NCBI GenBank assembly: GCA_015654925.1
Contig: JAATFX010000042.1
Coordinates: 1 to 62,077 of the forward strand
DNA: 62,077 nucleotides
Direction of reading: 5' to 3'
Source of the DNA: Enterobacterales bacterium
GTDB taxonomy: Bacteria; Pseudomonadota; Gammaproteobacteria; Enterobacterales; Enterobacteriaceae
The notes under the pieces are model-generated. The model did not search any database and was not told the DNA's origin. It saw only the letters and a list, made by a program, of their open reading frames with translations. This document shows, in pieces, positions 32,470 to 41,495 of this stretch (position 1 is the first letter of the stretch; each line of letters begins with the position of its first letter). The position numbers were made by a program, and so were the translations under genes.

Positions 32470-33315
32470 TTAGTTTTTCGCCTGGGATTTCAGCCAGGCG
32501 ATTTCCTCCGGCCAGAGATCGGGGGAGACGGTTTCCAGGATCATCGGCATATTGTCAAAGCGTTTATCGCCCATTATCCAGCTGAAGGCGGTGTGGCCGA
32601 TATTCCCCTGGCCCAGGCTGTGGTGGCGATCGACCCGGCTGTTAAAGGCGCTTTTGGCGTCGTTGAGGTGCATGCCGCGCAGATAGGAAAACCCGACGGT
32701 ATGCTCAAACTGGGTAAAAGTATGGCGGCAGGCTTCCTCGGTGCGTAAATCATAGCCGGCGGCAAAAGCGTGGCAGGTATCGATACAAACGCCTACCCGG
32801 CTTTTATCCTCCACCCCGTCGATAATCGCCGCCAAATGTTCAAAGCGGAACCCTAAATTGCTGCCCTGGCCCGCGGTGTTTTCGATCACCGCCGTAACTC
32901 CGGAGGTTTTCTCCAGGGCAATATTGATGGATTCGGCGATCTTCGCCAGGCACGCGTCTTCATCGATTTGTTGTAGATGGCTGCCGGGGTGGAAGTTTAG
33001 CAGCGTCAGGCCCAGTTGCTGGCAGCGCGTCATTTCGTCAATAAACGCCGCGCGGGATTTTTCCAGCGCTTCCGCCACCGGATGGCCGAGGTTGATCAGG
33101 TAGCTGTCGTGCGGCAGGATTTGGCCGGGCGCGAAATGGTATTCTTCGCAGGCCGCGCGGAATTTGTCGATATCCTCGCCGCTGAGATCGGCCGCTTTCC
33201 ACTGGCGCTGGTTTTTGGTAAATAAGGCAAACGCCGTGGCTTCCAGCTCATGGGCGCGCACCACCGCCCGATCCGCTCCGCCCGCCGCGCTGACATGGGC
33301 ACCAATAAACTTCAT
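32470..33315 (-). CDS. nfo: Endonuclease IV (Nfo)
   Basis: AP endonuclease cutting 5' of abasic sites in base-excision repair; zinc-dependent TIM barrel. The 281-aa protein (E. coli 285) starts [13 protein letters not shown]. AP2Ec metal-ligand motifs are visible: [15 protein letters not shown] and Cys-Ile-Asp-Thr-Cys-His-Ala. A possible SD precedes the ATG (AGGAG). Its 5' region holds three imperfect repeats. Confidence 0.97.
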   Translation of the reverse strand: MKFIGAHVSAAGGADRAVVRAHELEATAFALFTKNQRQWKAADLSGEDIDKFRAACEEYHFAPGQILPHDSYLINLGHPVAEALEKSRAAFIDEMTRCQQLGLTLLNFHPGSHLQQIDEDACLAKIAESINIALEKTSGVTAVIENTAGQGSNLGFRFEHLAAIIDGVEDKSRVGVCIDTCHAFAAGYDLRTEEACRHTFTQFEHTVGFSYLRGMHLNDAKSAFNSRVDRHHSLGQGNIGHTAFSWIMGDKRFDNMPMILETVSPDLWPEEIAWLKSQAKN

Positions 33316-33329
33316 GTGACTCTCCTGTT

Positions 33330-33372
33330 ATTAGCTCAGCGTTTATTAACTCGGCATAGCAATTAACTCAGC
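33330..33372. repeat. Three imperfect short repeats upstream of nfo
   Basis: ATTAGCTCAGC (33330), ATTAACTCGGC (33345) and ATTAACTCAGC (33362) recur at 15 and 17 bp. They sit just upstream of the nfo start, where a promoter or operator would be. No known regulator is recognised. Confidence 0.5.
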
Positions 33373-33438
33373 ATGGCTATCCGCGTTGTTCCGTTGATAA
33401 TGCCGTTAATATGCGCCGATGCCAAACAAACATCATGC

Positions 33439-34509
33439 TCAACCGAACAATCGCTGGATACCCAGGTTGACCAGGGCGCCGCCGGCCATCAGCCAAACGA
33501 ATAACAGCAGCGCCAGCAGCAGGGGGCGGATGCCCGCGCGGCGCAACCCGCCGATATGCGTCGTCAGCCCCAGGGCCGCCATGGCCATGGCCAGCAGCCA
33601 GGTATCGAGGCTATTGATCCCGGCAATCAGCCGCGGCGGCAATAAATGCAGGGAATTAAATGCGGCCACCAGGATAAACAGCAACGCAAACCACGGCAGG
33701 GCGATGGGCCGCGCGGGCGCCGCTTGACCGCGCCCGCGCCGTACCCAGGCCGACAGCAATAACAGGAACGGGGCGAGCATCATGACCCGGATCATCTTGC
33801 CGATCACCGCGGCGTTTTCCGCTGCGGGGCCGATGGCGTGGCCCGCCGCCACGACCTGCGCCACTTCGTGCATGGTCGAGCCGGTAAAAATACCGAAAGT
33901 TTGCGGGGTAAACGGCAGCCAGTGATAATGCAGATTCAATTGGTAAAACGCCGGATAGATAAAAATGGCCGCGGTGCCGAAGATCACCACCGTGGCTACC
34001 GCTACGGCGACTTTGTCGGCGCCCGCCCTGAGCACCGGCTCCGTGGCCAGTACCGCCGCCGCGCCGCAGATACCGCTGCCGGCGCCAATCAGCATGGCGG
34101 TATCAGTATCCAGTTTAAACACTTTGCGTCCCAGCCAGCAGGCCAGCAGGAAAGTCGAGCAGAGCATCATGAAATCGATAATGATGCCGGTGGCGCCGAC
34201 CGCGTCGATTTGCTGAAAAGTCAGGCGAAAACCGTACAAAATAATGCCCAGGCGCAATAGCCGCTGTTTGGCGAATTGCACCCCCTCGTCGCAATGGCGG
34301 CGCAGCGGCGGGTACAGGCTATTCCCCGCCAGAATGCCGGCCAGGATCGCTATCGTCAGGGCGCTCAGGCCGAGCTGGGTAACGGCCGGTACCTCTCCCA
34401 GGCGCACCGCCAGCAAGGTGATGGCGGCGGTCAGCAATAGGCCGGGAAGATAATGGCCGCCCAGTTGCATGGGCAGCAGGGCGGGGGGCAGGGCAAGACG
34501 CTGTGACAT
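33439..34509 (-). CDS. yeiH: YeiH/YadS-family (UPF0324) membrane protein
   Basis: Inner-membrane protein of the UPF0324 (Cons_hypoth698) family with about ten membrane segments; the function is unsettled, with sulfate or anion export proposed in relatives. ATG 34509 is preferred over 34524 because GAGGAA lies 7 bp upstream. The product is then 356 aa (E. coli 349). Family hallmarks are Leu-Gly-Ile-Ile-Leu-Tyr-Gly-Phe-Arg-Leu-Thr, Ile-Cys-Gly-Ala-Ala-Ala-Val and His-Glu-Val-Ala-Gln-Val-Val-Ala-Ala-Gly. It is divergent from yeiE, a typical LysR layout. Confidence 0.92.
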   Translation of the reverse strand: MSQRLALPPALLPMQLGGHYLPGLLLTAAITLLAVRLGEVPAVTQLGLSALTIAILAGILAGNSLYPPLRRHCDEGVQFAKQRLLRLGIILYGFRLTFQQIDAVGATGIIIDFMMLCSTFLLACWLGRKVFKLDTDTAMLIGAGSGICGAAAVLATEPVLRAGADKVAVAVATVVIFGTAAIFIYPAFYQLNLHYHWLPFTPQTFGIFTGSTMHEVAQVVAAGHAIGPAAENAAVIGKMIRVMMLAPFLLLLSAWVRRGRGQAAPARPIALPWFALLFILVAAFNSLHLLPPRLIAGINSLDTWLLAMAMAALGLTTHIGGLRRAGIRPLLLALLLFVWLMAGGALVNLGIQRLFG

Positions 34510-34647
34510 AGGGAAGTTCCTCATTTATGCCGTTATAGGCCAAGCTTAAATAGGGCTGGCATAAAAGAGAAATTGATTATATGTTTATAACCTATCGTTA
34601 TTAGTGGTTAAGCCACGGTTTGCACCCACCGTCGACAAGGTATCCCG

Positions 34648-35520
34648 ATGCATATCACCCTGCGCCAGCTGGAAGTCTTTACCGAGGTGGTAAAAAGCGG
34701 ATCGACCATCCATGCGTCCGTCCAGCTGTCGCTATCGCAGTCCGCCGTCAGCGCCGCCCTGACCGAACTTGAAAACCAACTGGCACTGCAAGTTTTCGAC
34801 CGGGTAGGTAAACGCCTGGCCATCAATGAGCACGGCCGGCTGCTTTATCCCAAGGCCGTGGCGCTGCTTGAACAGGTCATGGAGATCGAACAGCTGTTCC
34901 TGGGGGGCAATGGCGCGCTGCGCCTGTTTGCCAGCAGCACCATCGGCAACTATATCCTGCCGGAAATGATTGCCGGCTACCGGCGCGATTATCCGCAAAC
35001 CTCGCTGGAGCTCCAGGTGGGCAACAGCCAGGATGTGGTCAATGCGGTCATCGATTTCCGCGTGGATCTGGGACTGATCGAAGGTCCGAGCCACCAGCCG
35101 GATCTGGTGACCCAGCCCTGGCTGCAGGATGAGCTGGTGGTGTTCGCCGCGCCGGATAATCCCCTCGCCGGGCGCCGGCTGGCCCTGGATCAACTGGCCG
35201 ATGCGCCGTGGATTTTGCGCGAGCAGGGGTCGGGCACCCGCGAAATAGTGGATTATCTGCTGCTGGCCAGGTTACCCCATTTTACTGCGGTCATGGAGTT
35301 GGGGAATTCCGAGGCGATCAAGCATGCGGTGCGCCACGGGCTGGGCATCAGTTGCCTGTCGCGGCGGGTGGTGGCGGAAGCGCTGGCGCTGGGCACCCTG
35401 GTGACGCTGGATCTGCCGTTGCCGCCGTTAATGCGCACTTTGTATCTGGTGCATCATCGGCAAAAACATCTGTCGCAGGCGTTGGCCCGTTTCCGCGACT
35501 ATTGCCAGGCCTATGGCTAA
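34648..35520 (+). CDS. yeiE: LysR-type regulator YeiE
   Basis: LysR-family DNA-binding regulator. The 290-aa product has an N-terminal winged helix-turn-helix (Leu-Arg-Gln-Leu-Glu-Val-Phe, then [13 protein letters not shown]) and a periplasmic-binding-type effector domain from about residue 90. The 138-bp gap to yeiH is where it likely binds. In other enterobacteria YeiE has been linked to sulfite response; that role is inferred here. Confidence 0.92.
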   Translation: MHITLRQLEVFTEVVKSGSTIHASVQLSLSQSAVSAALTELENQLALQVFDRVGKRLAINEHGRLLYPKAVALLEQVMEIEQLFLGGNGALRLFASSTIGNYILPEMIAGYRRDYPQTSLELQVGNSQDVVNAVIDFRVDLGLIEGPSHQPDLVTQPWLQDELVVFAAPDNPLAGRRLALDQLADAPWILREQGSGTREIVDYLLLARLPHFTAVMELGNSEAIKHAVRHGLGISCLSRRVVAEALALGTLVTLDLPLPPLMRTLYLVHHRQKHLSQALARFRDYCQAYG

Positions 35521-35677
35521 GCGCGCGGGTTGCGCTAAAAACCGGCGATATCGGCCTGCGCGGCTTATAATCGCCCGCGGATTATGAAGGTCTCTTATAA
35601 CCGGCGCGCAACGCTATCGCCCACCGCCTGATTTGCTACAATCCGCCCTCGATTTTTGTACGGATACCAGAACAACC

Positions 35678-37177
35678 ATGCTTCATAACCGCATCGAACC
35701 CCAGGTCGTTCCCGGCCTGCGGCGTGAACTTAAAGCGCGGCACCTGACGATGATCGCCATCGGCGGTTCAATCGGCACCGGGCTGTTTGTCGCCTCCGGC
35801 GCCACCATTTCCCAGGCGGGGCCGGGCGGGGCGCTGCTGTCGTATATTCTGATCGGGCTGATGGTTTATTTCCTGATGACCAGCCTGGGCGAATTGGCGG
35901 CCTATATGCCGGTTTCCGGCTCCTTTTCCACCTACGGCGCCCGTTATGTCGAGGAAGGGTTCGGTTTTGCGCTGGGCTGGAACTATTGGTACAACTGGGC
36001 GGTGACCATCGCGGTGGATTTGGTGGCTTCGCAGCTGGTGATGAACTATTGGTTCCCCACGGTGCCCGGCTGGATCTGGAGCGCCCTGTTCCTGGCCATC
36101 ATGTTTTTGCTCAACGCTATTTCGGTCAAGGGTTTTGGCGAGGCGGAGTACTGGTTTTCCCTGATTAAAGTGGTGACGGTGGTGATTTTTATCGTGGTGG
36201 GAGTGCTGATGATTATCGGTATCCTGCGCGGCGGCGAAGGCGCCGGCTGGCATAACTGGCAGGTGGGGGACGCGCCTTTCGCCGGCGGCTTCCCGGCCAT
36301 GATCGGCGTGGCGATGATTGTCGGTTTTTCTTTCCAGGGCACCGAGCTTATCGGCGTGGCCGCCGGCGAATCCGCCGATCCGGGTAAAAATATCCCGCGC
36401 GCGGTGCGCCAGGTATTCTGGCGCATCCTGCTGTTCTACGTGCTGGCGATCCTGATTATCAGCCTGATCATTCCCTATACCGATCCGAACCTGCTGCGCA
36501 ATGATGTCAAAGATATCACCGTCAGCCCCTTCACCCTGGTGTTCCGCAATGCCGGTTTGCTCTCCGCCGCCGCGGTGATGAATGCGGTAATCCTGACGGC
36601 GGTGCTGTCGGCCGGCAACTCGGGCATGTATGCGTCCACCCGCATGCTCTATACCCTGGCCTGCGAGGGCAAGGCGCCGAGGATTTTCGCCAAGCTCTCC
36701 AAAGGCGGGGTGCCGCGCAACGCCCTTTACCTGACCACCGCCATGGCCGGCATGTGCTTTTTGACCTCCATGTACGGTAACCAGACGGTGTATCTGTGGC
36801 TGCTCAATACGTCGGGCATGACCGGTTTTATCGCCTGGCTCGGTATCGCCATCAGTCACTACCGCTTTCGGCGCGGTTATATTTTCCAGGGGCGCCAGCT
36901 CAGCGATTTGCCTTATATTTCCGGGTTTTTCCCCCTGGGCCCGATATTTGCCTTTGTGCTGTGCCTGCTGATTACCCTCGGGCAAAACTACCAGGCGTTT
37001 TTGCAGGATCGCATCGACTGGTACGGCGTCACCGCCACCTATATCGGCATTCCGCTGTTTCTGGCGATTTGGCTGGGTTACAGATGGCGCCACGGCTCCC
37101 GCCTGGTGCGCTATCAGGATATGATTTTCCCCGATCGCCCCGCGCATCCGGCCATTGACCAACAGACGCGCGTTTAA
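35678..37177 (+). CDS. lysP: Lysine-specific permease LysP
   Basis: APC-family H+/lysine symporter, also known to inhibit the acid sensor CadC. The frame is open to 35633, but ATG 35678 gives the family start: a short tail, then Gly-Leu-Arg-Arg-Glu-Leu-Lys-Ala-Arg-His-Leu-Thr-Met-Ile. The product is 499 aa (E. coli 489) with 12 membrane segments and strong identity along the whole length. The gene position (yeiE-lysP) matches E. coli. Confidence 0.96.
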   Translation: MLHNRIEPQVVPGLRRELKARHLTMIAIGGSIGTGLFVASGATISQAGPGGALLSYILIGLMVYFLMTSLGELAAYMPVSGSFSTYGARYVEEGFGFALGWNYWYNWAVTIAVDLVASQLVMNYWFPTVPGWIWSALFLAIMFLLNAISVKGFGEAEYWFSLIKVVTVVIFIVVGVLMIIGILRGGEGAGWHNWQVGDAPFAGGFPAMIGVAMIVGFSFQGTELIGVAAGESADPGKNIPRAVRQVFWRILLFYVLAILIISLIIPYTDPNLLRNDVKDITVSPFTLVFRNAGLLSAAAVMNAVILTAVLSAGNSGMYASTRMLYTLACEGKAPRIFAKLSKGGVPRNALYLTTAMAGMCFLTSMYGNQTVYLWLLNTSGMTGFIAWLGIAISHYRFRRGYIFQGRQLSDLPYISGFFPLGPIFAFVLCLLITLGQNYQAFLQDRIDWYGVTATYIGIPLFLAIWLGYRWRHGSRLVRYQDMIFPDRPAHPAIDQQTRV

Positions 37178-37298
37178 GCGCCGTCCGACGCCCGGCGGCG
37201 CCCGCCGCCGGGTATGTCCTTGCATAGCCTGCCATTAAATCCCATATAAAACATGTCGTTACATTTTATTGCGCCGCGTAAAACCGCTGTTTCGTATT

Positions 37299-37317
37299 GA
37301 TAAGGATTATCATTTGC
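37299..37317. promoter_or_regulatory. Fur box upstream of the FecCD-type permease
   Basis: The 19 bases starting GATAAGGATTATC match the Fur consensus at 15 of 19 positions, 60 bp upstream of the permease start. This is the main sign that the transporter handles iron. Confidence 0.7.
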
Positions 37318-37376
37318 TTTAGTATAAGGGCCTCTTTAGCTCTTTCATCTTATCCGTTCACGCCAGGTAATTATTC

Positions 37377-38453
37377 ATGAGTGCGACCTTGGAAACCGCG
37401 GCAACGGCGCAGGCCCGCAGCGGAGTAATGGGCCGATACCAGCGCATCCTGCGCCATCGTCTGCTGATGATCGGCATATTGATACTGGCGATAGCCTGCT
37501 GCGTGCTGGTGGATTTCACGTTCGGCCCCTCCGGACTGAGCCTGGCCTCCCTGATCGATACGCTGCTCCATCCGGCCGCCGCCGATAGCGGAACGCGGGT
37601 GATAGTCTGGGATATCCGCCTGCCTTATGCGCTGATGGCGGTGGCGGTCGGGTTATCCCTTGGCCTGGCCGGGGCGGAAATGCAGACCATCCTCAATAAT
37701 CCGCTGGCCAGCCCGTTTACCTTGGGCGTCTCTTCCGCCGCGGCTTTTGGCGCCGCGCTGGCCATCGTGCTCGGCATCGGTTTACCCGGCGTGCCGGACC
37801 AGTGGTTTATTTCGGTTAACGCGTTTATTTTTGCGCTGCTGGCGGCGCTGATGCTCGACGCCGTCACCCGCTGGACCCGGGTAGCCAGCTCCGGGGTGGT
37901 GCTGTTCGGCATAGCGCTGGTGTTCACTTTTAATGCGCTGGTGTCGATGATGCAGTTTATCGCCACCGAAGACACCCTGCAGGGGCTGGTATTCTGGACC
38001 ATGGGCAGCCTGGCCCGCGCCTCGTGGCCCAAGCTGGGCATTATCGCCCTGGCATTCGCCCTGATGCTGCCCTGGTCGCTGCTCAGCGCCTGGAAATTGA
38101 CCGCCTTGCGCCTGGGGGAGGACCGGGCGGTGAGTTTTGGCATCGATGTGCGCCGGCTACGGCTAGGCACCCTGCTGCGTATCAGCATCCTTTCCGCGCT
38201 GGCGGTGGCGTTTGTCGGCCCTATCGGGTTTATCGGCCTGGTGGCGCCCCATATCGCGCGGCTGCTATTCGGCGAGGATCACCGTTTTTATCTGCCCGCC
38301 AGCGCCCTGGTGGGGGCGCTGGTGTTATCCATGGCGTCGGTGGCGTCGAAAAATATCGTGCCCGGGGTCATTATCCCGGTCGGCATCGTGACGTCCCTGG
38401 TGGGGGTGCCGTTTTTCCTCAGCATTATTTTGCGTCATCGGGGCAATGTCTAA
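37377..38453 (+). CDS. Iron/siderophore-type ABC permease (FecCD family)
   Basis: Inner-membrane permease of the FecCD/BtuC family that imports iron chelates, heme or cobalamin. The 358-aa protein has nine or ten membrane segments and family signatures: Arg-Leu-Pro-Tyr-Ala-Leu, Gly-Leu-Ala-Gly-Ala-Glu-Met-Gln, Asn-Asn-Pro-Leu-Ala-Ser-Pro, and Val-Gly-Pro-Ile-Gly-Phe-Ile-Gly-Leu-Val-Ala-Pro-His-Ile-Ala-Arg. A Fur box precedes it. The stop overlaps the ATPase start (TAATG). No substrate-binding protein, TonB receptor or second permease gene is nearby. The substrate is unknown. Confidence 0.92.
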   Translation: MSATLETAATAQARSGVMGRYQRILRHRLLMIGILILAIACCVLVDFTFGPSGLSLASLIDTLLHPAAADSGTRVIVWDIRLPYALMAVAVGLSLGLAGAEMQTILNNPLASPFTLGVSSAAAFGAALAIVLGIGLPGVPDQWFISVNAFIFALLAALMLDAVTRWTRVASSGVVLFGIALVFTFNALVSMMQFIATEDTLQGLVFWTMGSLARASWPKLGIIALAFALMLPWSLLSAWKLTALRLGEDRAVSFGIDVRRLRLGTLLRISILSALAVAFVGPIGFIGLVAPHIARLLFGEDHRFYLPASALVGALVLSMASVASKNIVPGVIIPVGIVTSLVGVPFFLSIILRHRGNV

Positions 38454-39241
38454 TGTCGGGTTTATGTATTGCGCACTTTCACGCCGGTTATGCCAGGCGC
38501 GAGGTTATCAGCGATCTGTCGGTGCCGCTGCTGCCGCGCGGGAAGATCACCGTGCTGCTCGGGCCGAACGGCTGCGGCAAATCAACGTTGCTGCGCGCCC
38601 TGGCCGGCCTGAACCGCGCCCGGGGCGAGCTGTGGCTTGACGATCGGGATCTGATGCGGCTGCCGTTCGCCAAACGGGCGGATAAAGTGGTTTATTTGCC
38701 GCAGAGCCTGCCCGCCGGAGTGCATTTACATGTGATGGAGTCGATCATCGTCGCCCAGCGCGCTTCCGGTGGCCGGGCGCATGCCGGTGATGAAGAGGCG
38801 GTCATGGCGCTGCTGGATCGGTTGGGCATCGCCCATTTGGCGCTGCGTTATCTGGAAGAATTGTCCGGCGGCCAAAAACAGCTGGTGGGACTGGCGCAGT
38901 CGCTGATCCGCCGCCCGTCGCTGCTGCTGTTGGACGAGCCGCTGAGCGCCCTGGATTTAAACTATCAATACCATGTGATGGACGTTATCGGCCGGGAAAC
39001 CCGGCAGCGTAATATCGTTACGCTGGTAGTGGTGCATGATATTAATATTGCCCTGCGCCACGGCGAGCATGTGCTGATGCTGCAAAACGGCCGGCTGATT
39101 GCCGACGGCGAGCCGGAGCGGGTGATAACCGCCGACAGCCTGGCCGAAGTGTACGGCGTGCGCGGGCGTATCGAGCGTTGCTCCCTGGGTTTGCCGCAGG
39201 TATTGATCGACGGCCTGGTTGCCCGGCCGCACAATATATAA
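38453..39241 (+). CDS. Iron/siderophore-type ABC transporter ATPase (FecE family)
   Basis: ATP-binding partner of the upstream permease. The frame is open to 38024, but the stop-start overlap at 38451-38455 and the family N-terminus identify ATG 38453, giving 262 aa. Walker A is Gly-Pro-Asn-Gly-Cys-Gly-Lys-Ser, the signature is Leu-Ser-Gly-Gly-Gln, Walker B is Leu-Leu-Leu-Asp-Glu-Pro, and the switch His is in Val-Val-His-Asp-Ile-Asn. The next gene converges on it with a 13-bp gap. Confidence 0.93.
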   Translation: MSGLCIAHFHAGYARREVISDLSVPLLPRGKITVLLGPNGCGKSTLLRALAGLNRARGELWLDDRDLMRLPFAKRADKVVYLPQSLPAGVHLHVMESIIVAQRASGGRAHAGDEEAVMALLDRLGIAHLALRYLEELSGGQKQLVGLAQSLIRRPSLLLLDEPLSALDLNYQYHVMDVIGRETRQRNIVTLVVVHDINIALRHGEHVLMLQNGRLIADGEPERVITADSLAEVYGVRGRIERCSLGLPQVLIDGLVARPHNI

Positions 39242-39254
39242 TGCTGCTTGCCCG

Positions 39255-40475
39255 CTACGCGGTCTTGATTCTCAGCGTGCGGACTATCGCCGCGGCATGG
39301 TCCATTGCTTCATGGCAGGTCTGGCCGTGGGCCAGCACGTGGCCGATGATGCTACCGAAATTACGTCTGGCGCCGGGCGCGAGGTTTGGCTGGGAAGTCA
39401 CCTGGCCGGCAATAAAAAAGGGTCCGTTCTGGTTGAGGTTCATGGCGGTGGGCGGGGCGCCGTCCGCTGAAAAAATAAAGGCATCGGCGACAAAGGGATA
39501 GCGGGCGGTTGGCGCAAAATTCAGGGGGCGCTCGATACCGCAGGCGAAATCGACCAGGTGCTCCATCATATTGATGCCGGTGGTCAGCGCCACCTGCTGC
39601 GCGACCCGTGCGCCCGAAACGCGCAGGTTGATTTCCACCAATACCGGCCCGTCCGCCGCGTAAATAAATTCCACGTTTAGCGCGCCTCCCTGCAATCCCA
39701 GCGCCTCGGCCCAATGCACCACCTGCCCGGCGGCCAGCGCCCGGCACTCCGGGCTGAGATCGGACGGCTGGCTGATCCCGGTGATGCAGGGGCTGTCGCC
39801 GGCGGAGACAAACAGGCGATTAATGGCGATGACCTGCCAGCGGCCGGCGTTATATAGCAATTCAGCGCCATAAAACGGGCCCTCGATAAATTGCTCCATT
39901 AAAAAATGCCGATGCTCGCTGCCAAGCATGGAGAGCGTGTCCCTTGACCGTATTTTCGCCACCGCGGCGCGGTATTGTTCCCCGGTACGGCATAAAAAGA
40001 CGCTGAAGGAGCCGGCATCGCGGGTGGGTTTAATCACCAGGGGATAAGGAATGGCCGGCAGTATCGGAATGCCGTCCACTGAAAAAAACCGGTACAAGGG
40101 CTGGGAATACCCGCGGGCGTTGAGCTCCGTGCGCACCCGCTCTTTATTGAACGCATTGTTTAATCCGTCCAGGGACGGGTGGGGCAGTTGCAACGCGTCG
40201 GCAATCTCGGCGGCCGGGATCATGACTTCATCATAACTGCCCAGCACCGCCGCGACCGGCATGGCGTTGTGCCTGATACAATCGAGCATGGCGTTGCTGT
40301 CGAAGGTGTCGACATAATAAACCTTGTCGAAGCGCTGCAAATCGATACCGTGATAAAAATGGCCTTCGTTAAGATATCTTGAGGTGAAAAGTATCGGTGA
40401 CAAGCCCCGCTGCCTGATATCGTCTAGCGCGGAAAATTCGACTTCCCTGGCTTCAATAAAAAGAAAAACGTTCAT
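39255..40475 (-). CDS. ATP-grasp carboxylate-amine ligase, unknown product
   Basis: ATP-grasp enzyme that should activate a carboxylate as acyl phosphate and join it to an amine, as in L-amino acid ligases and small-molecule biosynthesis; the substrates are unknown. The 406-aa protein has a pre-ATP-grasp domain (1-100), the ATP-binding Pro-Leu-Val-Ile-Lys-Pro-Thr-Arg-Asp-Ala-Gly-Ser, the Met-Glu-Gln-Phe-Ile-Glu-Gly segment and the metal-binding Val-Leu-Val-Glu-Ile-Asn-Leu-Arg. The ATG follows AGGGGGAAA. It is divergent from the RidA-like gene across an AT-rich gap and convergent with the iron-type transporter. No named homologue is recognised. Confidence 0.85.
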   Translation of the reverse strand: MNVFLFIEAREVEFSALDDIRQRGLSPILFTSRYLNEGHFYHGIDLQRFDKVYYVDTFDSNAMLDCIRHNAMPVAAVLGSYDEVMIPAAEIADALQLPHPSLDGLNNAFNKERVRTELNARGYSQPLYRFFSVDGIPILPAIPYPLVIKPTRDAGSFSVFLCRTGEQYRAAVAKIRSRDTLSMLGSEHRHFLMEQFIEGPFYGAELLYNAGRWQVIAINRLFVSAGDSPCITGISQPSDLSPECRALAAGQVVHWAEALGLQGGALNVEFIYAADGPVLVEINLRVSGARVAQQVALTTGINMMEHLVDFACGIERPLNFAPTARYPFVADAFIFSADGAPPTAMNLNQNGPFFIAGQVTSQPNLAPGARRNFGSIIGHVLAHGQTCHEAMDHAAAIVRTLRIKTA

Positions 40476-40839
40476 AAAGCTTTCCCCCTAATATGACATT
40501 CATTGCCTGCATTCCATGGATAAACTTTTTCTATCTAATGATTTTATACGGCTTTTTTATGATAGCCGTTTTAATATCGCATTGTTACAACCAAGTCTAA
40601 ACCAAGCAAAATTAAAATATCGGTAACGGTAATTGTTAATAAGGCAATGATTTATTTTATTGCTTATATGATTGGGTTATGAGAAATGGAATCGCTTTTT
40701 TTTAAAAAAAGATTGACAATATGCTGCGGTTGATTTCATTTTATTGGAGAGTGATTATTTCTACTGCCATGAATAATTTGCTCTTCCGTAATAGGTTGTA
40801 ATAAAAACAATTTAATATTTATTATATCAGGAGCCTTTT
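40476..40839. other. AT-rich divergent promoter region
   Basis: A 364-bp gap, far more AT-rich than its flanks, between divergent ATP-grasp and RidA-like genes. It contains an imperfect inverted repeat, ATAAGGCAAT (40639-40648) and ATTGCTTAT (40659-40667), suitable as a regulator site. No gene is visible. Confidence 0.5.
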
Positions 40840-41247
40840 ATGTCAAATAATGCCACGCCCGTAATCAGGAAGACCGTTTTTAGTCCTTCGTTATGGGAAG
40901 GGAAAATGGGTTATTCCAGGGGCAAGCGCGTGGGCGATCATATTTATATTGCCGGGTGCGTGGCCTGCGATGGCCGGGGCAATATCATGGGAACGGATGC
41001 TTATCAGCAGACAATATTCATTATTGAAAAAATCGAGAAATATTTACTGGAGCTTGACGCCGGGCTTACCGAAGTGGTCAGTACCGTCACCCATCTGCGT
41101 GATTTTGTCTTTTTCGATGATTACTGCCGCGCTTTTAAAGAGAAATTCGGCGATATCGGGCCGGTAAATACCACCATTGCGGTCGACTCCATGGTCAAGC
41201 CGGAACACTTGGTGGAAATTACCGCCATTGCCATCGATAGCCGGTAA
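40840..41247 (+). CDS. RidA/YjgF-family protein lacking the catalytic Arg
   Basis: RidA-fold protein, 135 aa, with SD AGGAG 7 bp before the ATG. The fold landmarks are present (Tyr-Ile-Ala-Gly, Leu-Arg-Asp-Phe, Leu-Val-Glu-Ile-Thr-Ala-Ile-Ala-Ile). RidA deaminases carry Pro-Ala-Arg-Ser/Thr, whose Arg (E. coli Arg105) is needed to hydrolyse enamines and imines; here the aligned stretch reads Pro-Val-Asn-Thr. It is therefore probably not a standard imine deaminase. Divergent transcription from the ATP-grasp gene suggests a shared pathway. Its function is unknown. Confidence 0.88.
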   Translation: MSNNATPVIRKTVFSPSLWEGKMGYSRGKRVGDHIYIAGCVACDGRGNIMGTDAYQQTIFIIEKIEKYLLELDAGLTEVVSTVTHLRDFVFFDDYCRAFKEKFGDIGPVNTTIAVDSMVKPEHLVEITAIAIDSR

Positions 41248-41495
41248 CCGCGCTGCGCTTGCCTCCGATTTTTCCTTGCCGCTCGCGACCATGCCCAAGC
41301 GCAAGCCAATGCGCCGGATGGCATGCCGGGCGGCGGGTATGCCGGCTTCCCCATATGCATAACCTCTATTTCATATGTATAAATAGTCCTTAATCAAACC
41401 ATGATTATTGAATAAAATAGGCGCTCAATCTTCTTCAAGTCCGGGCAATGGCAACGCCGCCTTGCCCCGGTGACGGTTCCCATAAAGGTCAAGGC

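Noticed and set aside
35768..37225. 485-codon minus-strand frame opposite lysP
   Set aside because: Shadow frame of lysP rich in His/Gln/Arg, without ribosome-binding site or recognisable domain.
38024..38452. N-terminal extension of the FecE-like ATPase
   Set aside because: It overlaps the permease gene out of frame; the TAATG junction and family start place the ATPase at 38453.
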